A stretch of 64,000 nucleotides of DNA from JBGPGW01 sp046349515. Lineage in GTDB: Bacteria; Pseudomonadota; Alphaproteobacteria; CADEGL01. Location of the stretch: positions 248,001 through 312,000 of the forward strand of contig JAXMCE010000001.1 of assembly GCA_046349515.1 (NCBI GenBank), in the 5' to 3' direction. A program made the position numbers and the translations under genes. The notes under the pieces were generated by a model that searched no databases, was not told where the DNA came from, and saw only the letters and a list, made by a program, of their open reading frames with translations. Below, piece after piece: positions 36,413 through 45,416 of this stretch (position 1 is its first letter; each line of letters opens with the position of its first letter).

Positions 36413-37240
36413 ATGGTCGAGTTCTCGTTGCGAGGAAAAGTCGGCGTCGTCACCGGTGCCAGTCGGGGCCTCGGGCGCGCGATCGCGCTGGCCTATGCCG
36501 ATCACGGGGCGGACGTGGCCCTCGCAGGCCGGACTGAGAGCGATCTCGATTCACTCCGGCGCGAGATCGAGGCCAAGGGCCGGCGCGCGGTGGTGAAAGT
36601 CACCGACGTCACAAACATCGCGCAGCTTTCCGCGCTCGCCGACGCGACGGTGGCCGCCTTCGGACGCATCGACAGCTGGGTCAACAACGCCGGCGGATTT
36701 ACGAGCGAGAAAGGCAGCACCAGCGAGTGGCTCGACGTCACCGAGGCCGGCTGGGACGCCATGGTGAATCTCAACTTGAAGGCCCAGGTGTTCGGCGCCC
36801 AGGCGGCGGCGCGCGCCATGCGTCGATCGGGCAAGGGTGGATCGATCCTGTTCTTGAGCTCGATCGACAGCCTCTACGCGGCGCCGGGCGGCGAAGGCAT
36901 TTACGGCGCCTGCAAGGCGGCGATCAACAACATCACACAGACCATGGCGGTCGAGCTCGGGCAGTTCGGTATTCGCGTGAATGCCCTCGCCCCTTCCGTC
37001 GTCGAGACGCCGCTGACGGCACCCTGGCTCGCGACCGAGGCTGACCGGCGCTTGCGCTCCTCCTTCTTTCCGTTGCGGCGAGTGGGCCAACCGGACGACG
37101 TCGCGGCGGCCGCGGTCTATTTCGCCTCCGACGCGGCCGCTTGGGTGTCGGGTGCGGTGCTGCTGCTCTCGGGCGGCGCGGTCGCGACGAGCGACACCTA
37201 CCGCTACCTTCAGCGCGTCAATCGAGCGGGCGAGGCTTGA
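36413..37240 (+). CDS. SDR family NAD(P)-dependent oxidoreductase
   Basis: A 275-residue classical SDR: 'GASRGLGRA' cofactor motif, 'NNAGGF', 'SSIDS' Ser, and 'YGACK' with Tyr and Lys of the active site. The start at 36413 has AAGGAG 8 nt upstream; an in-frame ATG at 36347 has none. The gene is followed 63 nt later by a SnoaL-like protein gene in the same direction, so the two may be co-transcribed. Confidence 0.86.
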   Translation: MVEFSLRGKVGVVTGASRGLGRAIALAYADHGADVALAGRTESDLDSLRREIEAKGRRAVVKVTDVTNIAQLSALADATVAAFGRIDSWVNNAGGFTSEKGSTSEWLDVTEAGWDAMVNLNLKAQVFGAQAAARAMRRSGKGGSILFLSSIDSLYAAPGGEGIYGACKAAINNITQTMAVELGQFGIRVNALAPSVVETPLTAPWLATEADRRLRSSFFPLRRVGQPDDVAAAAVYFASDAAAWVSGAVLLLSGGAVATSDTYRYLQRVNRAGEA

Positions 37241-37303
37241 GGTACCCTCTCGCGCACTCACCCTGCTAGAAGACGCGCAACGGCATCACGCGAGGGAGCG
37301 GCC

Positions 37304-37726
37304 ATGGGCAAAGGCGGGAGTGACGCGACGGCCGAAGCGATCGAGGCCAACAAGGCCCTCGTCGGCCGCGTCTACAAGGAATGGTGGAACGCGAACGGCA
37401 ACCCCGGCTCGGTCGACGAGATGGTGAGCCCGGACTTCATCGGACATCTCGATGGTGGGAAGACGCGCACGATCGAGAGCTTGAAGCGCGACATCGCTGT
37501 CTTCCAGACGGCGCTCGGTGGGCTCCATGAGACGGTCGACGACATGATCGCCGAAGGCGACCGTGTCGCCGTGCGCTACACGCTCCACGCCCGGCACACC
37601 GGCGACTTCTACGGGGTCAAGCCGACGGGCAAGACGATCAAGGTCAGCGGCATCGAGATCTTCCGCATCGCGGACGGCAAGATCGTCGAGTTCTGGCACT
37701 TCGGCGAGCCGATGGTTCTTTCCTGA
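37304..37726 (+). CDS. SnoaL-like/ester cyclase family protein
   Basis: A 140-residue NTF2-fold protein of the SnoaL polyketide cyclase-like family. It has the early 'VYKEWWNANGNPGSVDEMVSPDFIGH' helix-strand pattern and 'GVKPTGKTIKVSGIEIFRIADGKIVEFW', which is diagnostic of the family. Many such proteins are unassigned stress or accessory enzymes rather than true cyclases. A shortened copy of its coding sequence occurs at 38601-38681, about 900 bp downstream. Confidence 0.85.
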   Translation: MGKGGSDATAEAIEANKALVGRVYKEWWNANGNPGSVDEMVSPDFIGHLDGGKTRTIESLKRDIAVFQTALGGLHETVDDMIAEGDRVAVRYTLHARHTGDFYGVKPTGKTIKVSGIEIFRIADGKIVEFWHFGEPMVLS

Positions 37727-37930
37727 AGCACCCGGCGCCAAATCTTCGCGCGGAACCGGCAAGTCCCTCGAACGCGGGGGTCCTACAATTGAGCGCCGCC
37801 CGCGCGGCGGACTGCAAAATGCATCACATCGTGCGAGCGCTCGCGATAGCGGCCATAGGATCCCGGCCGCGGTTTCATGGGCCCGCAGCCTAGTCTAAGA
37901 TCGAAGGCGAAAATGGATGGGAGGATCGAA

Positions 37931-38596
37931 ATGACCATCGCGCGTTCCCTCACCGTGTGCGCATCCGTCGTATTGCTCGCTCTCATGAGCGGCGCGGCAC
38001 CGGCGCAACAGAACACCATGACGTTCTTCCTCACCAGCGCCGGCTCGGGCAAAGGCGCGGATCTCGGCGGCCTTGCGGGCGCGGACCGGATTTGCCAGTC
38101 GCTTGCCCAGGCGGTGGGCGCGGGCGCCAAGACGTGGCGCGCGTATCTTTCGGCGCAGGCTTCGGGCGGTGTGCCCGCCGTCAATGCGCGCGACTGCATC
38201 GGCCGCGGGCCCTGGCAGAACGCCAAAGGCGTCGTCATCGCGAAGGATGTCGCTGATTTGCATGGCGCCAACAATTTGAACAAGCAGACGGCCCTGACCG
38301 AAAAGGGTGACGTCATCAATGGCCGCGGCGACGCGCCCAACATGCACGATATCCTGACCGGCTCGCAGCCGGACGGAACGGCTCCCGCCGGCGGCGAGGA
38401 TCAGACCTGCGGCAATTGGACGAAGAGCGGCGCGGACGGCGCGGCGATGGTCGGCCATCACGACCGCACGGGACTCAACGAAGAGCCGCCCGCAAAATCC
38501 TGGAACTCGTCCCATCTCTCGCGCGGCGGCTGCAGCCAGGACGCGTTGAAGAGCACCGGCGGCGCTGGCTTCTTCTATTGCTTCGCGGCGGATTAG
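37931..38596 (+). CDS. Secreted lectin-like (C-type-lectin-fold) protein
   Basis: A 221-residue exported protein. The signal peptide covers about the first 26 residues ('TVCASVVLLALMSGAAPAQQ'); the mature part begins 'MTFFLTSAGSGKGADLGG' and has the repeating 'LAGADRICQSLA' pattern, then 'TWRAYLSAQ', 'GPWQNAKGVVI' and 'CFAAD' at the end. This is the family usually annotated as 'lectin' in alphaproteobacteria. Four or more Cys suggest disulfides. GGGAGG lies before the ATG at 37931; an in-frame start at 37877 is possible but would precede the signal peptide. Ligand unknown. Confidence 0.75.
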   Translation: MTIARSLTVCASVVLLALMSGAAPAQQNTMTFFLTSAGSGKGADLGGLAGADRICQSLAQAVGAGAKTWRAYLSAQASGGVPAVNARDCIGRGPWQNAKGVVIAKDVADLHGANNLNKQTALTEKGDVINGRGDAPNMHDILTGSQPDGTAPAGGEDQTCGNWTKSGADGAAMVGHHDRTGLNEEPPAKSWNSSHLSRGGCSQDALKSTGGAGFFYCFAAD

Positions 38597-38600
38597 AGGG

Positions 38601-38681
38601 GCGCTCGGCGGACTCCATGAGGCGGTCGACGACATGATCGCCGGGTTCGGGCCCTTCGGCGAGCGGATGGTGATGGGGTGA
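38601..38681 (+). pseudogene. Internally deleted remnant of the SnoaL-like gene
   Basis: Twenty-seven in-frame codons ending in TGA read ALGGLHEAVDDMIA followed by FGPFGERMVMG. The first part matches 'ALGGLHETVDDMIA' in the SnoaL-like protein encoded at 37304-37726 almost base for base (parent bases 37511-37552), and the second matches its C-terminus 'FGEPMVLS'. The middle about 45 codons are gone. It starts 5 nt after the lectin-like gene's stop, so it looks like a decayed duplicate. Not expected to be expressed. Confidence 0.75.
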
Positions 38682-38696
38682 CGCGCACACGCTGTC

Positions 38697-38745
38697 GCCG
38701 CCATATCGGCTGACAAGAATCCAATTCGAATTGGCCGCCATATCG
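38697..38745. repeat. GCCGCCATATCG direct repeats flanking a CCAATTCGAATTGG palindrome
   Basis: Two 12-bp direct repeats (38697-38708 and 38734-38745) are 37 bp apart; between them is the perfect 14-bp palindrome 38721-38734. The arrangement could be a dimeric-protein operator for the enolase-superfamily gene at 38951-40156 (reading away) or an insertion scar. The function is not known. Confidence 0.45.
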
Positions 38746-38950
38746 ATGGAGAGCCGCGAGCGATGAGGATCAGCGCGGCTTCTTGGCTGCGGATCCTTGG
38801 CCGCCGAGGCAATACGTCGATCGCTGGGCGAGGCTCGATCGCTTGACCGTCCGCTCCTTTGTCAGGCAGCGGCCGCTTACCCACGCCGCCAGAGTTTGCG
38901 GGGAGCGGCGCTGCCTCTGAGACGAGGCCAACCAATTCGCGGCGATACAA

Positions 38951-40156
38951 TCAGGCCTGCGGAAAGACCTTCACTTGATGCCAGATCGACTTGCTTTCTG
39001 TGTTCTCGCCCGTGATGGCCATGCCCCAGATGAAATCCATGCCGAAGCCGGGCCGCTCCGGCGGAGCCATCAGGCCGTTCTTCAGGACATAACCTTCGAA
39101 ATCGACACCTTCGGTCACGTCGGTGATGCCTTCGACATAGGTTATTCCCGGATACCCGGCGCAGAAGGAAACGGCGTAATGGGTCTTGAGTTTCAATCCC
39201 CAGGTATGGGGCGAAATTCTCGCCTTCATCGAAGATAGTTGCGGCATGACCTGGCGCCAGGGCGTCAGTCCGAAGGAATGCGCCAACGACTCATCCCCGG
39301 AGATATCCATTTGGAGCACGCCCAAGAGGCCCTCGTCATACAAATCCACCAACAGCGAAAAATCCGGGTCTGTTTCGCCGTCGGCGATCAATGTGGCCGG
39401 CGACACCTTGTCTAGATGCTCGCGCAACCGCGCAAAATTCTCCCTGTCCTCGCGGAACGGCTCCTCGATCCAATAGAGTCCGACGTCACCGACAGCGGAG
39501 ACGTATTCCAACATCTTATCGAGCGGAAACGCGTCGTTCCCATCCACCATGATCGCGCAATCGGGGAAGTGCTTCCGGACGAGGCGCGTCACCTCGATAT
39601 CGCGCTTCAGTCCGTCATCCCAATTCATCCAGAGAGGCGCGCGTCCAATCTTCAGCTTGAATGCCCGATAGCCGTAGTCATAGCCGAACTGGCACTCTTC
39701 GATGATTCTCTTGACGCCGCCTGGTCTTCGATCGGGGCTGATATCATCGAAATAGATCAGCGTATCGTAGACAGGGACAGGGTTGACGCCTTGCCCCCCG
39801 AACATCTTGTACGCCGGAATATTGAGAATGACGCCGGCGAGGTCGTGAAGCGCGAAATCGAAGGTGGACAGCGTCTTGCTCAATATCCCTTTGGAGGGAT
39901 CAATCAACTGCGACACACGCTTGCCGATAACGAGGTTGTCCACCGATAGATCCGGCCGGTAAAAAAGCCCGTTCCCGACACCCCATCCCATCGCGCCCTT
40001 ATTGGTCACCAACTCCTTGACGATGAATTCGTCGCCAAAGGAATGCTCCGGGCGAAACGCGTTCTTTCCGACCAATCGCGGGAAGATGCTGCGGACCTTG
40101 TAGGTATTCACCCGTTCGACGACATGATTGTTCAACTCATCGTACGTCGTGGACAC
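38951..40156 (-). CDS. Enolase superfamily (mandelate racemase/glucarate dehydratase-like) enzyme
   Basis: A 401-residue enolase-superfamily protein. The barrel lysine motif is 'FKLKIGR' (about 170), metal ligands are expected at 'MVDGNDAF', 'WIEEPF' and 'IADGE', and the His/Asp side of the barrel at 'ISPHTWGLKL'. This set of ligands fits the mandelate racemase subgroup, which includes sugar-acid dehydratases. By eye the gene is markedly more AT-rich, with different codon use from its neighbours, suggesting recent transfer. It could dehydrate a sugar acid or racemise an alpha-hydroxy acid; the substrate is open. Confidence 0.85.
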   Translation of the reverse strand: MSTTYDELNNHVVERVNTYKVRSIFPRLVGKNAFRPEHSFGDEFIVKELVTNKGAMGWGVGNGLFYRPDLSVDNLVIGKRVSQLIDPSKGILSKTLSTFDFALHDLAGVILNIPAYKMFGGQGVNPVPVYDTLIYFDDISPDRRPGGVKRIIEECQFGYDYGYRAFKLKIGRAPLWMNWDDGLKRDIEVTRLVRKHFPDCAIMVDGNDAFPLDKMLEYVSAVGDVGLYWIEEPFREDRENFARLREHLDKVSPATLIADGETDPDFSLLVDLYDEGLLGVLQMDISGDESLAHSFGLTPWRQVMPQLSSMKARISPHTWGLKLKTHYAVSFCAGYPGITYVEGITDVTEGVDFEGYVLKNGLMAPPERPGFGMDFIWGMAITGENTESKSIWHQVKVFPQA

Positions 40157-40313
40157 GTCAGGACCTCCATTCGATGGGTGCGCGTCTGGAATTAGGCGTC
40201 AAAGACCCGCGCCGGCGATCAATCAGCCCCGCGCTACTCCCCGACTCTCAACCCGCCTTGACGGAAGTTCGTTCGCTGGGTTTAGCCCGCGCCCGTATCG
40301 CGCCGATCCTTTC

Positions 40314-41912
40314 TCACCCCATCCGCCGCCCCAGATCCTTCAGAATCTCGCGCGCGGCGTTGTGGCCGGGAACGCCGCTGACCCCGCCGCCCGGATGGGC
40401 CGAGGCGCTGCAGAGATAGAGGGATTTCACCGGCGTGCGGTAATCGGCGTAGCGCGCGACGGGCCGGCGGAAGAAGACCTGGTCGATGCTCATCTCGCCG
40501 TGATGCACATGCCCGCCCGGCAGGGCGAACTGGGCTTCGATGTCTTTGGGCGTCAGGATCTGGCGGTGCGTCACGGCCTGATCGAAGCCGGGCGCGTAAC
40601 GGCAGATCTGCCTCATCACGATCTGGAACAGCTCCTCGCGCGCGGCCTCGTCCCACTCGCGGCCCTTGAGCTGATAGGGAACGTGCCCGCCCATGATGTT
40701 GAGGATGTGCTGGCCGGGCGGTGCCAAGCTCGGGTCGACCGCGGTCGGCGTCACGATCCAGAGATAGGGGCGCTTCGCCATCTCGCCGTTCCTCGCGCTG
40801 AAGAAGGCGTCCTCGAGCTCGTCTGAATTCTCGGCCAAGGTGATCGAGCCCGGATCGGGGTCGTTCAGGCGCCGCGAATCGTAAGCCTTCCAGCGCGGCA
40901 GCGCGCTCGCCGCGACGTTGATCTTGAAGGCGATCGAATCCGTCCGCATGCGCTTCGCCGCCGCGACGATGTCATCGTCGAGCCATTGGCGATCGATCAT
41001 CTTGAGATAGAGATGTTTCGCATGCGCGTTGACCGCGACGACGTTCGCCGCGATGCGCTCGCCGCCCTCGAGAATGACGCCCCGCGCGCGCCCCGCCTCG
41101 ATGTCGATCTTCGCAACGGGCCGGTTGGTGATGACCTCGACGCCGGCCTCCGTCGCGGCCTTGAGGAGCGCCTGGGTCACCGCGCCCATGCCACCCCGGA
41201 CGAGCCCGCCCGGACCCGCGGCCGTGTTGGGATCGCGCATGAGGGGCCTCGCCAGCACATAGGCCGAGCCCGGAGTCTTGGGACTGATGTAGCCGGCCGA
41301 GCCCGAGGCGTAGCTCCCGTAGGCCGTCAGCATTTGGTCGCTCTCGAACCAGCGCTTCAGGTAGTCGTGCGCGCTCAGGGTGAGGAGATCCCAGATGTCA
41401 TAGGCCTGGCGGCCGATGGACCGGAATCGCCAGGCGAGACGCAGCGCCTTCGCCAGGTCCTTGATGCGCCCCGTCGTCGGGTCGACCGGCGTCTCGAAGA
41501 GGAGCCGCCGGATGTGCGGCATGAGCCGGTCCATGTGCGCGACGAAGCGGGGATAGGCCTCGGCGTCGGCCGCCGAGAATTTCCGGATCTCCTCCGCCAT
41601 GCGCGCCACATCAGGCCAGAAGACGAGGCTGCGCCCGTCCTCGAAGGGCTGGAAGGACGGGCCGCCCTCGAGCACCTCGATCCCGTGCCGGCGCAGATCG
41701 AGATCGATCATGATCTTCGGCTGGAGCATCACCATGGTGTAGGCCGCGACCGAGACCTTGTAGCCCGGCCAGACCTCCTCGGTGATGGAGGCGCCGCCCA
41801 CGATGCCGCGCCGCTCGAGGACGCACACCTTCAATCCGGCCTTGCCGAGATAGGCGGCAGCGACGAGGCCGTTATGGCCACCGCCGACGATGACCACGTC
41901 GTATGTTTTCAT
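40314..41912 (-). CDS. Phytoene desaturase-like / PYROXD2-like FAD oxidoreductase
   Basis: A 532-residue flavoprotein. FAD motif 'VVIVGGGHNGLVAAAYLGKAGLKV' at the N-terminus, and the C-terminal 'LYLCSASAHPGGGVSGVPGHNAA' typical of the phytoene-dehydrogenase-like and PYROXD2-like families. The start at 41912 has AGGA upstream; two earlier in-frame Met codons (41930, 41948) are possible. Despite the name, no carotenoid genes are near, so the substrate is uncertain. It is divergent from the SDR gene at 42199, with a 286-bp intergenic region between. Confidence 0.85.
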   Translation of the reverse strand: MKTYDVVIVGGGHNGLVAAAYLGKAGLKVCVLERRGIVGGASITEEVWPGYKVSVAAYTMVMLQPKIMIDLDLRRHGIEVLEGGPSFQPFEDGRSLVFWPDVARMAEEIRKFSAADAEAYPRFVAHMDRLMPHIRRLLFETPVDPTTGRIKDLAKALRLAWRFRSIGRQAYDIWDLLTLSAHDYLKRWFESDQMLTAYGSYASGSAGYISPKTPGSAYVLARPLMRDPNTAAGPGGLVRGGMGAVTQALLKAATEAGVEVITNRPVAKIDIEAGRARGVILEGGERIAANVVAVNAHAKHLYLKMIDRQWLDDDIVAAAKRMRTDSIAFKINVAASALPRWKAYDSRRLNDPDPGSITLAENSDELEDAFFSARNGEMAKRPYLWIVTPTAVDPSLAPPGQHILNIMGGHVPYQLKGREWDEAAREELFQIVMRQICRYAPGFDQAVTHRQILTPKDIEAQFALPGGHVHHGEMSIDQVFFRRPVARYADYRTPVKSLYLCSASAHPGGGVSGVPGHNAAREILKDLGRRMG

Positions 41913-42198
41913 GGGCGTATCCTGGGGCATCGCGACCGACTTTGGCATGGGCCCGCACCAATCGAGCCCGGCCGTCCATGAAGAATGTCAGCCTGCGACG
42001 CGTTCCGCCAGCGGCCTCACGCGGACATCCCATGCCGGCCGGCATTTGACGAGCGCCCTGCGCCGTCCCGCGACAGGATCGTCACGAGAGGCCGGCCCCC
42101 TCGACTTGAAGCATCCGGCACCCTCTTCCACAATCGCTGGCGACACGACGGGCGAGTAGCGGTGCCCGGAATCCAACCGAGGTCGGACGAGGCACGCC

Positions 42199-42951
42199 AT
42201 GAACGCCATCAACTTGAACGGACGGAACGCCATCGTCACGGGAGCGGCCCGCGGCATCGGCCATGCGATCGCCGAGCGGTTCCTTCGCTCCGGCGCATCG
42301 GTCGACCTTTGGGACATGGACAACGAGCAGCTTGCAAAAGCGGCGAAGGCGCTCGCGGCCCTCGGCCGCGTCCGCACGGCCGTCGTCGATGTCACCGATT
42401 CGGCCTTGGTCGAGAAGACCGCGCTCGACGCCGAACGGCACTGGGGCCGGATCGACATCCTCGTCAACAACGCCGGCATCACGGGGCCCAGGAAATCCTC
42501 CGTCGAGCACACGGACGGCGAGTGGCGGGCCTGCATCGACATCCTGCTGAGCGGGACGTTCTACTGCTCGCGCGCGGTCGTGCGCGGCATGCTCAAGAAC
42601 CGCTACGGGCGGGTCGTCAACATGGCCTCGGTCTCGGGCAAGGAGGGCTCGCCCCTCATGCCCGCCTACAGCGCGGCCAAGGCGGGCGTGATCGGCCTGA
42701 CCAAGGCCATGGGCAAGGAGTACGCGGAGACGGGCGTCCTCTTCAATTGCATCACGCCCGCGACGATCGAGACCGACCTCATCCGCAGCTACGAACCGAG
42801 CTACAAGGCCTTCGCGCTTTCGCGCACGCCCATGAACCGCTACGGCACGGTCGAGGAGATCGCCGCCCTCGCCGCGTGGCTGGCCTCGGAGGAATGCTCG
42901 TTCTCGACGGCCGGGGTGTTCGACGCATCGGGCGGGCGGTCGTCCTACTAG
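42199..42951 (+). CDS. SDR family oxidoreductase
   Basis: A 250-residue classical SDR with 'GAARGIGHA', 'NNAGITG', 'VNMASVSG' Ser and 'YSAAK' Tyr/Lys. The C-terminus 'FDASGGRSSY' is typical of FabG-like dehydrogenases. GACGAGG precedes the ATG. Its partner genes are unclear; the next gene is a lipoprotein. Confidence 0.86.
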   Translation: MNAINLNGRNAIVTGAARGIGHAIAERFLRSGASVDLWDMDNEQLAKAAKALAALGRVRTAVVDVTDSALVEKTALDAERHWGRIDILVNNAGITGPRKSSVEHTDGEWRACIDILLSGTFYCSRAVVRGMLKNRYGRVVNMASVSGKEGSPLMPAYSAAKAGVIGLTKAMGKEYAETGVLFNCITPATIETDLIRSYEPSYKAFALSRTPMNRYGTVEEIAALAAWLASEECSFSTAGVFDASGGRSSY

Positions 42952-43060
42952 CCCGCCGCCGCAGGGGAAGGCACTGCTCGCCCCCCTCACCAGACTCGAT
43001 TCTCACGACCAAGGAGACAGGCACGACGACTCGCAACGCAACCGCAACGGGAGGTGTCCC

Positions 43061-43876
43061 ATGAGGCGTCAACGGAGTGGCGTAGGGCGGGCAGCCGGAG
43101 TAATCGCGGCACAAGCGATCGCAATGATCGCGGCGCTCGCGCTCGTCGGATGCGCGTCCGGCAAGGTGAGCGCGGTCAAGGTCACGACCGCGCCCGTCTG
43201 CGACCCCAACACGGGCGTCTGCGGCGTCGAGCGCCTCGATCTCGTGACCGTCTCGGTCAGCGGCGTCGGCCGCTGCCAGGCCGCCAAGATCAATTTCGGC
43301 GACGGCTCCTTCGACCTCGTCGGGCAGAACATCGACTTCGACCAGCAACCGTGGGTCGTGACCCATTCCTTCGAGGATGGCTGGGTCGGGCCGAAGCGCA
43401 TCGTCGCGGAGGGCGTCACCGACTGCGCCGGGCGCGCGAGCGTGCTGCATCATGTGTTCCAACAGAACAGCACCCGCGAGGACCACCACATCGGGCTCGC
43501 CAATCCGAGCCCGGGGATCATGTGCTACCGGGTCCCCCGCGTCGTTCCGCTGCCCCCGCTCCGCACCAACACGCGGGTGACGGTGACCTCGCTCACCACG
43601 CCCAAGATCAATTTCGGCTGCCCGGGCGGCTGCACCTACGATCCCGACGGCGCGCCCGGAACGAGCGCGCCCACCGGCTTCACCTTCCCCGGATTCCGGG
43701 AATTCTCGCTCATCCTCGTCGTCGGCAATCAGCAGGTGCAGGGCGGCACGAATGTGCGCTTCGTCACCCATGAGCGGGGCGAGCTGCTTCTCTGCCTCGA
43801 AACCAACAACCTCTACAGCAACATGACCGGCGGCTGGGACATCGACATCGCCGTGGACGAGAGCGACGCCAACTGA
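43061..43876 (+). CDS. Predicted lipoprotein with PKD-like region
   Basis: A 271-residue protein with GGGAGG before its ATG and a signal sequence ending in the lipobox 'LALVGC' (Cys about 30). The mature part has two 'INFGDG/INFGCPGG'-type stretches and several Cys, and an Ig-like or PKD-like beta arrangement is likely ('CQAAKINFGDGSFDLVGQNIDF'). No enzymatic motif is visible. Probably a surface or periplasmic protein. It is co-directional with the SDR upstream and the M24 hydrolase downstream, with more than 100 bp on each side. Confidence 0.65.
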   Translation: MRRQRSGVGRAAGVIAAQAIAMIAALALVGCASGKVSAVKVTTAPVCDPNTGVCGVERLDLVTVSVSGVGRCQAAKINFGDGSFDLVGQNIDFDQQPWVVTHSFEDGWVGPKRIVAEGVTDCAGRASVLHHVFQQNSTREDHHIGLANPSPGIMCYRVPRVVPLPPLRTNTRVTVTSLTTPKINFGCPGGCTYDPDGAPGTSAPTGFTFPGFREFSLILVVGNQQVQGGTNVRFVTHERGELLLCLETNNLYSNMTGGWDIDIAVDESDAN

Positions 43877-43911
43877 GCCGCGGCGTGTCGTCCAGGCCGT
43901 GCCCGGCCGGA

Positions 43912-43941
43912 GCCCAGTCTTGACGGGGCCCAGTCTTGACG
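43912..43941. repeat. Tandem 16-bp repeat GCCCAGTCTTGACG
   Basis: The 14-mer GCCCAGTCTTGACG occurs at 43912-43925 and again at 43928-43941. It could be a slipped-strand duplication or a paired protein-binding site upstream of the M24 hydrolase gene at 44046. Confidence 0.5.
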
Positions 43942-44045
43942 AAGCCAAGGGCACCTGGGAAATGTGGACGAGGCTTGATTCAACGGGCCCGACCCTGGCG
44001 TGCTCGAAGCGCCAGCGCCTCCGCCACCGGCCATAGGAGACCGCC

Positions 44046-45287
44046 ATGGAGTACCGCGACGACGTCTATTTCAACGCCGAGGTCGAGCGCGAGCGGCCCT
44101 TCACGGAGGAGGAATTCGCCCGGCGCCTGACGCTCGTCCGCAAGGCGATGGCGGGAGCCGGCATCGATTGCCTGTTTCTCACCTCTCCAGAGAGCATGTA
44201 CTGGATCTCGGGCTATCGCTGCATGTGGTACCAGACAGAGAGTCCGATCGAATGGGCGGCGGCGAACGGCATCGCGATCCACGTCGACCATGACCGCTAC
44301 ATCCACTTCGAGACCGAGCGCGAGGCCGTGCTGACGCGCATCTTCACGGTCGACAAGGACACCCGGTATTTCCCCAAGACGAGTTATCGCGTCGGCACGA
44401 GCTTCGTCGCCGACGAACTCAAGGCCGAGGGCTGGCTGAAGGGAAACATCGGCATCGAGATGCATGCCATGCGCCCGAACCGCGCCGTCTCGGACCGTTT
44501 CCAGGCGGCCTTCGAGGCGGCCGGCGCCAAGGTCATCGACGGCAGCATGATCCTGCGCGAGGCGCGCTGGGTGAAGTCGGACGCCGAGATGGCGGTCTTG
44601 AAGGAAAGTGCGCGCATCGCGACCATCGGCTTGAAGCGCGCCCTCGAAGTGCTGCGCCCCGGCGTCATGGAGCTCGAAGTGCAGGGCGAGATCACGCTCG
44701 CCATGGCGAAGGCGGGCGGGGAGATCCAGGCGCAGCCCATGCCGGTCATCTCCGGCAGGAAATCGCTCGCGACCCACGCCTACACCACGCGGCGCAAGAT
44801 CAAGGCGGGTGACATCGTCTGCATCGACGTGTGCGGCGTGCACGAGCGTTACCACGTGAACGCGGCGCGCACCTTCAGCATCGGCGAGCCGGCGAAGGAC
44901 GTGAAGGACGTGACCGACCGCGCGGCCGCGGTGATGGAGGTGGTGAAATCGTGCCTCCGCCCCAACCTGCCGGTGCGCGAGCTCAACGAGAAGGTCAAGG
45001 CGCACTACGACCGGGAGAAGCTCTGGACGAGCCGCGGCTGGATCGGCGGTTACGAGATGGGCATCGGCTTCCCGAGCGACTGGGTCGGCAACTTCGTCTA
45101 CGATCCGCTCTCCGAGAAGAACGCCGACCGCCTCTTCGAGCCCAACACGGCCGTCAACCACGAGATCCAGGTCTTCATGCCGCGCCACGTGGGACAGTTC
45201 TTCATGATCGAATCCTTCCTCTTCGAGAAGGACAAGGTCACGCTGGCGACGCCCGAAATCCCCTACACGCTGAACGTGGTCGGCTGA
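44046..45287 (+). CDS. M24-family hydrolase (creatinase/Xaa-Pro aminopeptidase-like), metal site degenerate
   Basis: A 413-residue two-domain 'pita-bread' protein: a creatinase N-terminal domain (about 20-180) and an M24 catalytic domain. Of the metal ligands, the first Asp ('VCIDVCG') and the C-terminal Glu ('NHEIQVF', 'MIESFLFE') are present, but the second Asp is Asn ('YHVNAARTF') and the usual HGIG His region reads 'YEMGIGFPSDW'. Loss of dimetal ligands is known for creatinase, and the 'GY-x-G-x-PSDW' pattern is close to the ectoine-hydrolase type. It probably hydrolyses a small C-N compound rather than a peptide. AGGAGA precedes the ATG. Confidence 0.82.
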   Translation: MEYRDDVYFNAEVERERPFTEEEFARRLTLVRKAMAGAGIDCLFLTSPESMYWISGYRCMWYQTESPIEWAAANGIAIHVDHDRYIHFETEREAVLTRIFTVDKDTRYFPKTSYRVGTSFVADELKAEGWLKGNIGIEMHAMRPNRAVSDRFQAAFEAAGAKVIDGSMILREARWVKSDAEMAVLKESARIATIGLKRALEVLRPGVMELEVQGEITLAMAKAGGEIQAQPMPVISGRKSLATHAYTTRRKIKAGDIVCIDVCGVHERYHVNAARTFSIGEPAKDVKDVTDRAAAVMEVVKSCLRPNLPVRELNEKVKAHYDREKLWTSRGWIGGYEMGIGFPSDWVGNFVYDPLSEKNADRLFEPNTAVNHEIQVFMPRHVGQFFMIESFLFEKDKVTLATPEIPYTLNVVG

Positions 45288-45332
45288 GGTGAGGGTTGAG
45301 GTGGGTTAGGCGCGGGCGCTGAAGCAGGAAGT

Positions 45333-45376
45333 GGACAGGGAGGGAATGTGAAAACACGCGTGTCGCATGTTTTCAC
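45333..45376. repeat. Hairpin repeat, left copy, with tRNA-3'-end-like GGACAGGGAGGGA
   Basis: A perfect 9-bp stem GTGAAAACA/TGTTTTCAC (45348-45376) is preceded by GGACAGGGAGGGA (45333-45345), the same 13 bases as in the tRNA-Ser 3' region at 54868-54880. A related copy is at 46505-46549, on the other side of the HNH gene. It could be a REP-type intergenic repeat, a terminator without T-tract, or an old attachment scar. Confidence 0.5.
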
Positions 45377-45416
45377 GGTGTTGCCGTCGAGCACTCACAC
45401 CAAAGAAGATAGCAAA

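Noticed and set aside
37877..37930. Earlier start of the lectin-like gene
   Set aside because: The ATG at 37931 has the better ribosome binding site and begins the signal peptide; the upstream part has no signal features.
43912..43941. Treating the GCCCAGTCTTGACG pair as a regulatory site
   Set aside because: Only a tandem duplication is visible; no promoter geometry links it to the next gene.
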